Positions 1 to 8,213 of a DNA stretch of 35,386 nt are shown here, one piece after another. The translations under genes were made by a program, and so were the position numbers. The stretch lies in assembly GCA_012520235.1 (NCBI GenBank), contig JAAYOR010000121.1, forward strand, positions 1 to 35,386. Direction: 5' to 3'. This DNA comes from Fretibacterium sp. Lineage in GTDB: Bacteria; Synergistota; Synergistia; Synergistales; Aminobacteriaceae. Under the pieces are notes generated by a model. The model did no database searches and was not told the DNA's origin. It saw only the letters and a program-made list of their open reading frames with translations. Position 1 is the first letter of the stretch, and the number at the start of each line of letters is the position of its first letter.

Positions 1-1
1 C

Positions 2-1465
2 TACTGGCGCGAGGTCAACGAGACGAAGCGCAGAGAGTACGTCATCCAGCGCCTGAAGGAGCTGGGAGCGACGCCAGACATCCTGGATCTTCTCGTCAAG
101 GCGGGGACAGAGTCCAACAACCTGGCCAAGGTTGAGGATGTGGCCATGACTGCCGTCCAGGAAAATGATCTGGAGACGGCCCGCAAGCTGATGTACGATG
201 ATAACTACCAGAAGAGCAAAAACATCATCTGGGGATTCACCGACAAATTTGAGGAGAGAGTTCAGGCTCTGGGGCAGGACCGAGTGAAGAGATCAACGCA
301 CATTACCGGCTTTTATCTCTCCCTCTCCATAATCGGGGTCGTCACTCTCTTCGTCATCCTCCTGATCACCTTCGTCCTTCTGTTCCGCAAGATCTACGTC
401 CTCTACAGGGTGAACGTGTTGCTGCGGAACCTCGCGCAGCACGAAGGGGACCTGACCCAGCGGCTGGATATGCAAGGTCGGGACGAGTTCTGCGAGATTG
501 CCCAGAACGTGGATTCCTTTGTGCAGAAGGTCCGGGAGATCGTGGTCGACGTTGCGGACAGGACCAGCTCTATGATGGCCTCTGCCGAGGAGCTGAGCGC
601 GAACAGCGCAAACTCCGCGGATATGGCCGACAAACTGGACCAGTCCATTGAAGAGATAGCCCAGGCTGTGACGGCCCAGGCCGGGAACACGGAGAACGGA
701 GCCCGGCACGTGGACGACCTGGGGCGCGTGATAGGAGAGGACTTCACGCTTATTCAGGCTCTGACGGAACGATTGAACGAGGCCGTCGTCCTCGTCGGGG
801 CCGGGGAGGAGGCTCTTGATCAGCTTAACGTCAATTCCGATGAGAACAGCAAGCTGGCTCAGGAGGTCCATGAGGCGCTTGCCGAGACAAACAGCAGCGT
901 CTCCCATATAGCTCAGCTCAGCGCGATGCTCTCCGGTATCGCCAAGCAGACCAACCTTCTTGCCCTCAACGCGGCCATTGAGGCGGCCCGGGCGGGTGAC
1001 GCCGGCCGCGGCTTTGCCGTTGTGGCGGAGGAGGTCCGCACTCTGGCGGAGGAGACGACGAACTTCACGGGCGAGATAACGAAGGTCATCGACCTGCTGG
1101 TTGAGAAGACCGATAAGGCCGTCTCCGTAATGGAGGAGACCCAGTCTATAGTCACCCTGCAGAACGAGAGCGCCCGGGAGACCGGCGAAAAATTCTCCAG
1201 CCTCAAAAAGGCAGTGGACGAGATGTTCCGGACCTCAGAGTCCCTGAACGAGGTGGGGACTCACATGAACGAAGAAAAGGATCGGCTCATTGATGTGCTC
1301 TCAAACCTGACGGCAACCTCGCAGGAGAACGCTGGGGTGACGAACGAGGCGTCTGACTCCGTGCAGAAGCAGGCTACGGCTATCAACGAAATCTCCAAAG
1401 CCAGCCATGAGGTGGCCAAGATGACTGAGGAGATAGTACACATCATCAACCGCTTCAAATACTGA
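2..1465 (+). CDS. Methyl-accepting chemotaxis protein, 5'-truncated by the window edge
   Basis: This is the C-terminal part of a transmembrane chemoreceptor that signals to CheA/CheW. The frame is open from base 2, so the start and most of the periplasmic sensor lie outside the window; the internal ATG at 140 is not the start. Visible in order are a helical periplasmic remnant, one transmembrane segment (about nt 305-390, [12 protein letters not shown]...), a HAMP-like stretch ([15 protein letters not shown]) and a long coiled coil. The coiled coil carries the conserved signalling tip [15 protein letters not shown] near nt 950-1000, followed by [12 protein letters not shown]. The protein ends shortly after the descending helix (HIINRFKY), with no CheB/CheR-docking pentapeptide visible. 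The family call is secure; the ligand is unknown. Confidence 0.93.
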   Translation, partial: YWREVNETKRREYVIQRLKELGATPDILDLLVKAGTESNNLAKVEDVAMTAVQENDLETARKLMYDDNYQKSKNIIWGFTDKFEERVQALGQDRVKRSTHITGFYLSLSIIGVVTLFVILLITFVLLFRKIYVLYRVNVLLRNLAQHEGDLTQRLDMQGRDEFCEIAQNVDSFVQKVREIVVDVADRTSSMMASAEELSANSANSADMADKLDQSIEEIAQAVTAQAGNTENGARHVDDLGRVIGEDFTLIQALTERLNEAVVLVGAGEEALDQLNVNSDENSKLAQEVHEALAETNSSVSHIAQLSAMLSGIAKQTNLLALNAAIEAARAGDAGRGFAVVAEEVRTLAEETTNFTGEITKVIDLLVEKTDKAVSVMEETQSIVTLQNESARETGEKFSSLKKAVDEMFRTSESLNEVGTHMNEEKDRLIDVLSNLTATSQENAGVTNEASDSVQKQATAINEISKASHEVAKMTEEIVHIINRFKY

Positions 1466-1477
1466 TCTACAATAGTT

Positions 1478-1509
1478 ATGCGGCCCTCCGGAGCGAGGGC
1501 CGCATTTTT
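1478..1509 (+). terminator. Intrinsic terminator after the chemoreceptor
   Basis: A perfect 10-bp stem, ATGCGGCCCT (1478-1487) with AGGGCCGCAT (1496-1505), closes an 8-nt loop and runs into five Ts. It lies 12 bases after the stop codon. Confidence 0.93.
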
Positions 1510-1564
1510 CTTGAGCTTTTTGAGTTTTTAAGGAACTCCGCAGCTCCACACAGAGGGGGCTGAG

Positions 1565-2062
1565 ATGCGGGGACGAGGTGCGAGCCAGACGCTTCACGCT
1601 CATAGCTTCAACACGCCCATAGGCAGGTTGACTCTGATAGAAGAGGCCGGGGCTTTGGTGCGCCTTTTGTTTGAGAAGGAGGGCGAAGCAGCCGAGGTCC
1701 TGGGAGCCCGTTTTGAGGAGACCGCCTTTTTAAGAGAAGCGACGTGCCAGCTTGAGGAGTATTTTGAGCGCAGGCGCAGGGTCTTCACCCTCCCTCTCCG
1801 GTTCAGCGGCACAGATTTTCAGCTTCGCGTATGGAACGCGCTCCTGGCAATTCCCTACGGGCAGACACGGACCTACGGACAGATAGCCGCGGCTATCGGG
1901 AGCCCCAAAGCCAGCCGCGCCGTGGGCGGCGCCAACCATCGTAACCGGCTGCCCATCGTGATCCCCTGTCACAGGGTGGTGGCAGCGGGAGGGGGTTTGG
2001 GCGGCTTTGGAGGAGGGCTGGAGGTCAAGGAAAAGCTGCTGAGGCTGGAGGGTGGGAGGTGA
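1565..2062 (+). CDS. ogt: Methylated-DNA--[protein]-cysteine S-methyltransferase
   Basis: This is a suicide repair protein that moves the alkyl group from O6-alkylguanine in DNA to its own cysteine. The 165-residue length fits the single-domain Ogt type. The active-site motif IPCHRV has Cys135. The DNA-binding winged-helix part (FQLRVWNALLAIPYGQTRTYGQIA, where Arg finger and helix would sit) and the asparagine hinge (GGANHRN) precede it; the end is GLEVKEKLLRLEG. The ATG at 1565 is preceded by AGAGGGGG. The gene follows the chemoreceptor terminator, so it is probably transcribed on its own, though I see no clear promoter in the 55-base gap. Directly after its stop begins repeat copy A. Confidence 0.95.
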   Translation: MRGRGASQTLHAHSFNTPIGRLTLIEEAGALVRLLFEKEGEAAEVLGARFEETAFLREATCQLEEYFERRRRVFTLPLRFSGTDFQLRVWNALLAIPYGQTRTYGQIAAAIGSPKASRAVGGANHRNRLPIVIPCHRVVAAGGGLGGFGGGLEVKEKLLRLEGGR

Positions 2063-2070
2063 GAGGGAAG

Positions 2071-2255
2071 GAACCGCGAACCACGGAAAACACGGAAAAA
2101 GACTTGAAAAAACTTGGAAGGAAACGGAAAAACAGAAAAACGGAACCGCGAACCACGCGAAAGACACGAAAAAAGCACGAAAAAAGCACGAAAAAAGAAA
2201 AACAGATCATACAAGTTTTCGCGATTTTCGCGTTTTTAGCGCGTTTCGCGGTTAA
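2071..2255. repeat. Dispersed AT-rich intergenic repeat, copy A (double unit)
   Basis: This copy is built of short A-rich units of the type CGCGAACCACG / CACGAAAAAA. It holds AACCACGGAAAACACGGAAAA (2079-2099), which recurs exactly, inverted, in copy B. It also holds GAACCACGCGAAAGACACG (from 2150), which recurs with one mismatch in copies B and C. Its right end, 2226-2255 (TTTCGCGTTTTTAGCG...CGGTTAA), recurs in copy C. Left and right ends are imperfect inverted complements, so a transcript could fold into a long hairpin. Short ORFs through it are compositional artefacts. Confidence 0.8.
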
Positions 2256-2295
2256 AGAGCTTTTGTTTTTTAATCTGCGTCCATCTGCGTAATCA

Positions 2296-2435
2296 GTCGA
2301 AGACGAAGCCGTGGGGGCTTCGCTTCGACATAAGCAGGACCGAAGGGCGAAGCCCGTAGCTCGCTATACGACACGGCATTCGAAGCCTTGGAGAAAAACG
2401 GCTTCAAAGTAGCCGGTCGCCTGCTTATGCGAAGT
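2296..2435. other. Palindrome-dense element upstream of the MNT/HEPN pair
   Basis: A hairpin at 2296-2329 pairs GTCGAAG-a-CGAAGCC with GGCTTCG-CTTCGAC, 14 bp with one bulged A and a 5-nt loop. A second, outer inverted repeat pairs CATAAGCAGG (2329-2338) with CCTGCTTATG (2420-2429), with flanks (CTTCG / CGAAG and ACCG / CGGT) extending it imperfectly. GAAGCC or GGCTTC occurs five times between 2305 and 2405. The structure is seen directly; whether it acts as DNA or RNA is unknown. Confidence 0.6.
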
Positions 2436-2503
2436 TTGAGCTCGAAGGTCACAAAATCATGAACGATAGGGATTTGCCATGCGATATAATCACGAGTAAA
2501 TAG
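2358..2503 (+). pseudogene. Probable relic of a small protein-coding gene, frameshifted
   Basis: Reading from 2358 gives a protein-like stretch SSLYDTAFEALEKNGFKVAG. A second frame, running into the stop at 2501, gives AYAKFELEGHKIMNDRDLPC and a few more residues. Together they look like the C-terminal end of one protein broken by a frameshift near 2415. No start codon, ribosome-binding site or upstream portion remains. I do not recognise the family. It overlaps the palindrome-dense element, so the apparent coding signal could be fortuitous. Confidence 0.3.
2485..2490 (+). promoter_or_regulatory. Possible -10 box for mntA-hepT
   Basis: TATAAT sits about 40 bases ahead of the mntA start codon. 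No good -35 lies 16-18 bases upstream (the bases there read AACGAT or close to it), so the promoter assignment rests on the -10 only. Confidence 0.3.
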
Positions 2504-2528
2504 ATTTAATGGGCTGGAGGTGAGAGAT

Positions 2529-2966
2529 ATGGCTGTAACAGCACAAGAGTCTGTTCACAAACTGCGTCTCAAAGATGCAGTGAAGAAAGCCTTGGTGGAA
2601 TTTGTCCGTAGATTGCAGGAGTCAGAAGGAGACAATTTAATACGAGTAGCGCTCTTTGGCTCTATGGCACGAGGGGATTTTGATGACAATTCAGATACAG
2701 ATGTGTTTGTCTTGTTGCATGAGGGGGATCCCGTCCAAAAAATGCTTGACATCACGGATATTGCAACTGACGTTTCTTACGATATCGCTTTTAAAGACCC
2801 TGACAACGTTGACCAATGGTATGTCCTGTTGTCCCCTTTGGTAGAAACCGAGGCAGCTCTGAAACGTCAAGTAAGAGGCATTCCAAGATGGAGACTTGAA
2901 CCTGTCTTTAAGCGTATTGATGCAGAGGGGGTATCTCTATTTGAGCGGGACGGGGGTTTAGCATGA
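2529..2966 (+). CDS. mntA: MNT-type nucleotidyltransferase, antitoxin-like partner of the HEPN protein
   Basis: This is a minimal nucleotidyltransferase of the polymerase-beta fold. The signature GSX10DXD is intact (GSMARG followed by SDTDVFVLL). In characterised MntA-HepT pairs the MNT protein neutralises the HEPN partner by adding AMP to it; that role here is inferred from family and pairing. The ATG at 2529 is chosen because GGAGG ends 8 bases before it; an in-frame GTG at 2520 would overlap that Shine-Dalgarno. It overlaps the next gene by ATGA. Both genes are clearly AT-richer than the flanking chromosome, and together with the repeats and relic upstream this points to horizontal acquisition. 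Confidence 0.85.
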   Translation: MAVTAQESVHKLRLKDAVKKALVEFVRRLQESEGDNLIRVALFGSMARGDFDDNSDTDVFVLLHEGDPVQKMLDITDIATDVSYDIAFKDPDNVDQWYVLLSPLVETEAALKRQVRGIPRWRLEPVFKRIDAEGVSLFERDGGLA

Positions 2967-3382
2967 CGCTTCAACCTGATGAACGAAAAATCATGATAGA
3001 GCTAAGCCTTGAAAAATCTGAGGAAAACTTGAATGCAGCCAAATATTTGTTAAATGTTTTTCCATCGAAAGCGGCTAGTGCTGCATATTACAGTGCCTTT
3101 CATGCGATGCAAGCTCTCTTCCTACAGGATGGACTTGTTATCGCAAAGAAACGAGGGCATCGAAGCGGAATCGCTCTTTTCAATAAGGACTTCATCCACA
3201 CAGGAATTTTCCCTCAAGAGATGGGGCGTGTCCTTGGGCAGCTTGAGAGAGTTCGTAATCAAGGTGATTATTCGATTCAAGAAAATGTCACCCCAGAGCT
3301 CGCCGCTCACTTCATTGAGCAAGCGGCGAAATTTAACCTTGCAATTCGGAACCACATCCAGAAACAGCAGCAAAAAGCCTGA
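2963..3382 (+). CDS. hepT: HEPN-domain protein (UPF0332 type), toxin-like partner
   Basis: This all-helical HEPN protein of 139 residues is translationally coupled to the MNT gene. Family landmarks are the helix AAYYSAFHAMQALF, the segment KKRGHRSGIALFNKDFIHTG and the RVRNQGDY motif. The canonical HEPN RNase motif RX4-6H is not present; the equivalent position has Arg-Asn-x-x-Asp-Tyr, as in the UPF0332 branch. A nuclease role is therefore less certain than for classical HepT. The pair may be a toxin-antitoxin module or another two-component nucleotidyltransferase/HEPN unit. AT-rich like its partner. Confidence 0.8.
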   Translation: MTLQPDERKIMIELSLEKSEENLNAAKYLLNVFPSKAASAAYYSAFHAMQALFLQDGLVIAKKRGHRSGIALFNKDFIHTGIFPQEMGRVLGQLERVRNQGDYSIQENVTPELAAHFIEQAAKFNLAIRNHIQKQQQKA

Positions 3383-3401
3383 ATAACTATACTTTTCATA
3401 T

Positions 3402-3418
3402 GGGGAGCGATCTTCCCC
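3402..3418. other. Weak hairpin between convergent genes
   Basis: GGGGA (3402-3406) can pair with TCCCC (3414-3418) in the gap between hepT and the converging HD gene. It has no T-run on either side. It may serve as a weak end signal, nothing more. Confidence 0.2.
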
Positions 3419-3443
3419 GTCCTCCAGCCCCACCATTCACCGT

Positions 3444-4649
3444 TCATCGAAAGTATTCAAAGAGCGAGCCGATGGGGAAGCCATTGATCTGAGCGCGGTG
3501 GAACCGCTCGTAGAGGTGGCGTTTGCCGTCCTGCAGGGCGGGCGAGCGGATGCCCGTGTCGATGGATATGGAGGTCTCAATGTAGGCCGCTAGCTTATCA
3601 CAGGCCTCTATGAGGCGTCCGTCCATCGGGCTGTAGCAGTCGTGGTTCAGCTCATCGGGGATATCCTCGGGGTGAAGCTGGAGGGGGTCTATCTGGCCTT
3701 CCTGCCAGGTTTTGTTAAAAAACTCCCCCTCGGTGTAGCGGCGCAGCTCCTCGTGCCAGTGAGGAGGCAGAAGGGGGTAGATGCGTTCCTCCATCGCCTG
3801 GCGTTCGTAGTGGTGGAGCGTCTCTTCCAGGCCGGCCACTGAGGCCTTGACCGGGGAGATGATGTCGCGCGTCAGCACCTCTGGGAGGTCGTGGAAAAGT
3901 CCCCCGAAAAAGTTGTTGTAGAGACGTTTGGGACAAGCTCCAATCTCGTGGGACACCAGCCATGCGACGACGGCGACGAAGAACAGGTGTCCCAATACCG
4001 AGGTCTTGGGCACACGCGGCGTCTGAGCCCACCGTTTTTGGAAGGAGAGCTGCCCCACCAGGGAGATGAAGCCCCAGAGAGGGGAGTCCGGGTTCAGGAG
4101 CATGGCTCGGGCGGCCGGGATGTCTATCGCCTTCATCTGTGCGGCTATCTCCCGTGCGGTCTGATCGATCCCGTACATGGAGGCGCTCCAGTGTTCGATG
4201 AAGGAGAACTCCCATTTCGTGGCCATAAAATGCGCGGCCCTCAGCAGGCGCCGCACGAGGCCTGGCGTGCGCTCCCGGACGCTGTGATAGTTGCGGAACC
4301 GTCGCGCCATCCGAGGGGACAGGGCAGCCAGGTCCGGCTCCAGTTTCTCGGAGACCCAGTCGTTCAGCTCCTGCCTCGTGACGGGGTTCTGCATCAGCCG
4401 ATGAAAGACCGGCGGGCGGATGTCCGTCAGCACCACACGGTGCAGAAACTCAAAGACCCCTCCCTCGATCAGGGCGTTCCAGTCCATCCTTTGCCCTGCA
4501 TCCTCCTCGCTCCTGCCGAGGACCCAGGCGATGATCATCTTGTGTCCCTGCTTACCCAGCTCCGTGAAGACGTCTGGGTGAGGGTGATCGTTCCATCGCT
4601 CAATGAACGCGGCCTCAAAGATGCGCTCCAGAAGCGTGCGGGTGATCAT
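3444..4649 (-). CDS. HD-domain hydrolase (YfbR-like phosphohydrolase fold)
   Basis: This cytoplasmic protein of 401 residues has a metal-dependent HD phosphohydrolase core in its second half. A first His lies in SVLGHLFFVA, the HD pair in LFHDLPEVLTRDI, and a final Asp in ACDKLAAYIETS. The stretch HDLPEVLT...SPVK closely resembles the 5'-deoxynucleotidase YfbR family, so a nucleotide substrate is plausible but unproven. The N-terminal half is not recognised. The ATG at 4649 overlaps the larB stop (ATGA) and has GAGCGAGGG just upstream; a GTG at 4667 is in frame but would overlap larB further. It is the last gene of the dxs-tlyA-larB string. Confidence 0.75.
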   Translation of the reverse strand: MITRTLLERIFEAAFIERWNDHPHPDVFTELGKQGHKMIIAWVLGRSEEDAGQRMDWNALIEGGVFEFLHRVVLTDIRPPVFHRLMQNPVTRQELNDWVSEKLEPDLAALSPRMARRFRNYHSVRERTPGLVRRLLRAAHFMATKWEFSFIEHWSASMYGIDQTAREIAAQMKAIDIPAARAMLLNPDSPLWGFISLVGQLSFQKRWAQTPRVPKTSVLGHLFFVAVVAWLVSHEIGACPKRLYNNFFGGLFHDLPEVLTRDIISPVKASVAGLEETLHHYERQAMEERIYPLLPPHWHEELRRYTEGEFFNKTWQEGQIDPLQLHPEDIPDELNHDCYSPMDGRLIEACDKLAAYIETSISIDTGIRSPALQDGKRHLYERFHRAQINGFPIGSLFEYFR

Positions 4650-5428
4650 GGTTTGCCCTCGCTCCACAACGATCGACGGGCAGTCTCTATCTGAAGGACG
4701 ATGCGGGCCGCGAGATAGCCGGCGCTCAGCCCGTTGTCGATGTTGACGACACTGACGCCCATGGCGCAGGAGTTGAGCATCGTCAAAAGCGGCGCGAGCC
4801 CGCCCAAGTTGGCCCCGTAGCCGGTGCTGGTGGGGACCGCGACGACAGGGCAGCTCACCAGCCCGGCGATAACGGTGGGGAGGGCGCCCTCCATGCCAGC
4901 GACCGCAACGATGGCTTTTGAGCTCTGGAGGCTGTCCAGATGGGCTAAAAGGCGATGCAGTCCGGCCACTCCCACGTCATAAAGCCGCTTGACGTCGCAG
5001 CCCATGTACTCGGCTGTGACTGCTGCCTCCTCGGCCACCGGGACGTCGCTGCTGCCCGCCGTCACGACGGTGACGCCGGGGGTGTGTTGGGAGGGCTTGC
5101 GCTTCAGCCCTGTCAGGCGCGCCTGCTCGTGGTAGATAGCGTCCGGGAGCAGGGCGGCGACCAGAGCGTGCTGGGCGGGGGTGATGCGGGAGAACAGCAC
5201 GCTCTCGGAGGTGTCTTTCAGAGCCTGCGCTATTTTGCGGAGCTGACTGTCGCTCTTCCCGGGGCAGTAGATTACTTCGGAAAAACCGGTCCTGGCAAGA
5301 CGGTCCGTATCCAGCTTCACAGAGTCCATGTCGCGAAACGGCAGGGCGCCGAACTGGCGCAGCGCGTCTATCGGCAGTGAGGAGTCGGAAGGGTCCGGTT
5401 GGTTGGGTTCGTGTTTCCCGTTTGACAT
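4646..5428 (-). CDS. larB: Nickel-pincer cofactor biosynthesis protein LarB
   Basis: LarB carboxylates and hydrolyses nicotinic acid adenine dinucleotide, the first step towards the nickel-pincer nucleotide of lactate racemase and related enzymes. The C-terminal PurE-like domain is plain: VVTAGSSDVPVAEEA, VAGMEGALPTVIAGLVSCPV, AVPTSTGYG, then LTMLNSCAMGVSVVNIDNG. The ATG at 5428 is favoured by AAAGGA about 6 bases ahead; the longer reading from 5473 lacks a better site. The gene lies 56 bases after tlyA and overlaps the HD gene by 4. No larC, larE or larA is in the window, so the cofactor's user is unknown. Confidence 0.92.
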   Translation of the reverse strand: MSNGKHEPNQPDPSDSSLPIDALRQFGALPFRDMDSVKLDTDRLARTGFSEVIYCPGKSDSQLRKIAQALKDTSESVLFSRITPAQHALVAALLPDAIYHEQARLTGLKRKPSQHTPGVTVVTAGSSDVPVAEEAAVTAEYMGCDVKRLYDVGVAGLHRLLAHLDSLQSSKAIVAVAGMEGALPTVIAGLVSCPVVAVPTSTGYGANLGGLAPLLTMLNSCAMGVSVVNIDNGLSAGYLAARIVLQIETARRSLWSEGKP

Positions 5429-5484
5429 GTTCGTTCCTTTAGTCCTTTCGTCGGCAATGGGTTTCACTCCCAAGGGAGGGTGCG

Positions 5485-6336
5485 TCAGGGCGCCAGGGCG
5501 GCGTGAGCAGCGACGACGACAGCCCGGGGCTCTGAAGGTTCGGAGGTTTTTTTGTCAGCATCGGTGTCGGCGTCGGGTCGGGTGAGGAAGCAGAGAAACT
5601 CCACGTTGCCCTCCGGCCCCCGGATGGGGGACCAGGAGAGGCCGGAGACGCAAAAGCCTGTATGCTCCCCGATGAAGGCCAGGAGCTCTTCCAGGATCTC
5701 GACGTGGACCTCAGGGTCTCGGACGACGCCTCGGCGGCCCAGCCGCTCCCGTCCGGCCTCAAACTGCGGTTTGATGAGGACGACCGCTCTGGCGTCCTCG
5801 GGAAGCAGGGCGTCGAGCACCGGCAGGAGCAGTTTCAGGGAGATGAAGGAGGCGTCACAGACCGCGCGCTCGGGCGTCTCGTCCAGATGGGCGGGCGTGA
5901 GGTTACGGGCGTTGGTTCGGTCCAAGACGACGACGCGAGGGTCGGAGGCCAGGCGCCAGAGGAGCTGTCCGTACCCCACGTCCACAGCATAGACCTTGCG
6001 TGCGCCCTTATCCAGCAGGACATCGGTGAAGCCGCCGGTCGAGGCACCCAGGTCCAGGACGGCACGTCCGGCGACGTCAAGGGGAAAGAGCTCAAAGGCG
6101 CGCAGCAGCTTAAAGGCGCCCCGGCTGGCCCAGCGCTGCCCGGACTCCACCTCCAGCACGCAGTCGGGTGAGATCTGAGTCCCGGCCTTAAGGGCACGTA
6201 TGCCGTTCACGCGCACGTGTCCTGCCATGATGAGAGCCTGGGCCCGCGTCCGGCTCTCAACGAGGCCCCGGTCCACCAGCAGCTTGTCCAGGCGATCTTT
6301 GTGAGCCTTGTGCGCTTTGCGAGCTTTGCACGCCAT
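5485..6336 (-). CDS. tlyA: TlyA family rRNA 2'-O-methyltransferase
   Basis: This is an S-adenosylmethionine-dependent methyltransferase of the TlyA type, which 2'-O-methylates cytidines in 16S and/or 23S rRNA. An S4 RNA-binding domain covers about residues 15-70 (RLDKLLVDRGL...AGHVRVNG). The FtsJ-like domain follows, with the SAM motif LDLGASTGGFTDVLL (residues 94-108). The family's catalytic blocks RGAFKLL, CDASFISL, IKPQFE and GNVEFL are all present. The ATG at 6336 overlaps the dxs stop by one base (TGATG), giving 283 residues; a longer in-frame reading would run into dxs. dxs-tlyA adjacency is common in bacteria. Confidence 0.94.
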   Translation of the reverse strand: MACKARKAHKAHKDRLDKLLVDRGLVESRTRAQALIMAGHVRVNGIRALKAGTQISPDCVLEVESGQRWASRGAFKLLRAFELFPLDVAGRAVLDLGASTGGFTDVLLDKGARKVYAVDVGYGQLLWRLASDPRVVVLDRTNARNLTPAHLDETPERAVCDASFISLKLLLPVLDALLPEDARAVVLIKPQFEAGRERLGRRGVVRDPEVHVEILEELLAFIGEHTGFCVSGLSWSPIRGPEGNVEFLCFLTRPDADTDADKKTSEPSEPRAVVVAAHAALAP

Positions 6337-8198
6337 CAGGCCGAGTGAACCTTGCGGGGCAGGCAACTCCGGCAGACGGCCAGAATGTTTTCGACCGTGA
6401 GGCCGTAGCGCTCGCGCTGTTCCTGGATGGTGGCGTGCTCCACGCAGACGTCCGGCACGCCAAAGCGCCTCAGGAACGTCGGGATGTTGTTTTCTGCGAT
6501 GTGGACGGCCAGCTGTTCTCCCAATCCACCGTTCAGATAGGTCTCCTCCGCGATGGCGACCAGCGGATACCCTTTGAGGATGGGGTGCAGGTCGTCGGCC
6601 GAGAGGGGCTTGAGACGCCTCAGGTCCACGACGGCAGGGACGGGCAGCCCCTCGGCCTCGGCGCGCGCTCGCACCTCCAACATCAGATGGACTGTGACCC
6701 CGTGGCCCAGCAGGGCCCAGCCCTCCCCGTCGCGTATGCGGACGGGGCCCAGATTCTCCTTGCCGTTGAAGAGATTGTTACGGATGGGCAGCGAGCCCCG
6801 CGGATAGCGGATGAGGGTGGGCCCCTCCCGCTCAGAGGCGTGAGCCATCATCTGGCGCAGGGAGACCTCGTCGGCGGGCGCGTAGACCTCCAGGTTGGGG
6901 ATGGCCCGAGCCCAGGAGACGTCCAGCAGGCCCTGATGGGTATCTCCGTCGGAGCCGACCAGGCCGGCCCGGTCCACCATCAGGACCACGGGGAGATTTT
7001 GTAGGGCGACGTCATGGGTGAGCTGGTCCATGGCGCGCTGAAGGAAGGTCGAGTAGATGAACACCCAGGGGCGCAGGCCCCCAGCAGCCATCCCGGCGGC
7101 AAAGGTCAGCATATGGCTCTCAGCGATGCCCACGTCAAAGAAGCGCTCGGGGAACTGGGCTCGGAAGTTCTCCAGCTTGACCCCTGTGGCCATGGCGGCG
7201 GTGAGGCAGACGATGCGCGGGTCCGAGCGGGCCAGCTGCTCCGTGACGGTCGAGGCTGCCTCGCTCCAGGAACGGGCCTTTGGCTGCTCGCGCTCCACGC
7301 GGGGGCCCATCTGATGATATCTGGTGGGGTTCTCCTCCGCTTCGGGGAGCCCTTTGCCCTTCACGGTGTTGAAGTGCAGCAGCACCGGGCGGTCGTAACT
7401 CTTGGCGAGCTCAAAGATCATTTCGGCTCCCTCAATGTCGTGCCCGTCGAAAGGGCCCCAGTAGTTGATGTCGAGGTCGTCAAAGATGTTGGAGGGCTTC
7501 ACGATGCTCTTGATCTGATCCCTCAGGTTCTCAAGCGCCTTCTCCAGAGCCCCTCCCGCAGGGAGCACACGGCAGGCCTCCTTGACGGCGGACTTGAGCT
7601 TGTTGTATCCGGGGTTCGCGGATAGGCGCGCCAGCATGGTGGCGAAGCCGCCCACGCGAGGGCTGATGGAGTGTCTGTTGTCGTTCAGGACGATGATCAG
7701 GCGGGTCTGGGTCTCCTTGATGTGGTTCAGGGCCTCGAAGGCCAGACCGTTGATCAGGGCGCCGTCGCCGATGAAGGCGATGGCGTGATGGTCCTCATTT
7801 TTCAGGTCCCGCGCCTTGGCGTAGCCCAGAGCGGCGGAGATGGAGGTGCTGCTGTGCCCCGTGTTGAAATGGTCACAGGGGCTCTCCGCACGGCGGGGAA
7901 AGCCGCAGATGCCGCCCTTGGTGCGGAGCGTTTCAAAGCGGTCGGACCGGTCGGTGAGGATCTTGTAGGGATAGACCTGATGTCCTACGTCAAAGACGAT
8001 GTGATCGCGAACTGGGTCAAAGCGGCGCAGAAGAGCGATGGTCAGCTCCACGGCACCCAGGGAGGAACCAAGATGCCCTCCGTTCTCCGCCACGACGCGG
8101 ATTATTTTCTGCCGCACCTCCGACGCCAGCTCCGGGAGCTTATCTGGGGCAAGCTGCAGCAGGTCCTTGTGAGTGAATCCTTCTTTGAGAATAGTCAT
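6336..8198 (-). CDS. dxs: 1-deoxy-D-xylulose-5-phosphate synthase
   Basis: This thiamine-diphosphate enzyme condenses pyruvate and glyceraldehyde 3-phosphate in the first step of the MEP isoprenoid pathway. It is full length at 620 residues. GHLGSSLG lies near residue 41, the ThDP/Mg motif GDG at 144-146 is followed by LNDN about 25 residues later, and HSSTSIS is present. The second domain has the catalytic Glu in DVGIAESHM and GLVGSDGDTHQG; the C-terminal transketolase domain ends VEHATIQEQRERYGL. The ATG at 8198 follows a short leader containing GAGG. It heads the minus-strand string dxs-tlyA-larB-HD. Confidence 0.97.
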   Translation of the reverse strand: MTILKEGFTHKDLLQLAPDKLPELASEVRQKIIRVVAENGGHLGSSLGAVELTIALLRRFDPVRDHIVFDVGHQVYPYKILTDRSDRFETLRTKGGICGFPRRAESPCDHFNTGHSSTSISAALGYAKARDLKNEDHHAIAFIGDGALINGLAFEALNHIKETQTRLIIVLNDNRHSISPRVGGFATMLARLSANPGYNKLKSAVKEACRVLPAGGALEKALENLRDQIKSIVKPSNIFDDLDINYWGPFDGHDIEGAEMIFELAKSYDRPVLLHFNTVKGKGLPEAEENPTRYHQMGPRVEREQPKARSWSEAASTVTEQLARSDPRIVCLTAAMATGVKLENFRAQFPERFFDVGIAESHMLTFAAGMAAGGLRPWVFIYSTFLQRAMDQLTHDVALQNLPVVLMVDRAGLVGSDGDTHQGLLDVSWARAIPNLEVYAPADEVSLRQMMAHASEREGPTLIRYPRGSLPIRNNLFNGKENLGPVRIRDGEGWALLGHGVTVHLMLEVRARAEAEGLPVPAVVDLRRLKPLSADDLHPILKGYPLVAIAEETYLNGGLGEQLAVHIAENNIPTFLRRFGVPDVCVEHATIQEQRERYGLTVENILAVCRSCLPRKVHSA

Positions 8199-8213
8199 GG
8201 ATTGCGTCCTCGC

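Noticed and set aside
140-1465. Start of the first chemoreceptor at ATG 140
   Set aside because: The same frame is open and protein-like back to base 2, so the gene begins outside the window.
2071-2255. CRISPR array, because of regularly repeated CACGAAAAAAG units
   Set aside because: Units are short, contiguous and without unique spacers, and there are no cas genes.
2025-2292. Several short ORFs of Lys/Glu or Phe/Ser-rich composition on both strands
   Set aside because: They are read through the AT-rich repeat copy A and reflect its base composition only.
2296-2435. Integron attC site
   Set aside because: The stem lacks the conserved GTTRRRY / RYYYAAC ends and there is no integrase.
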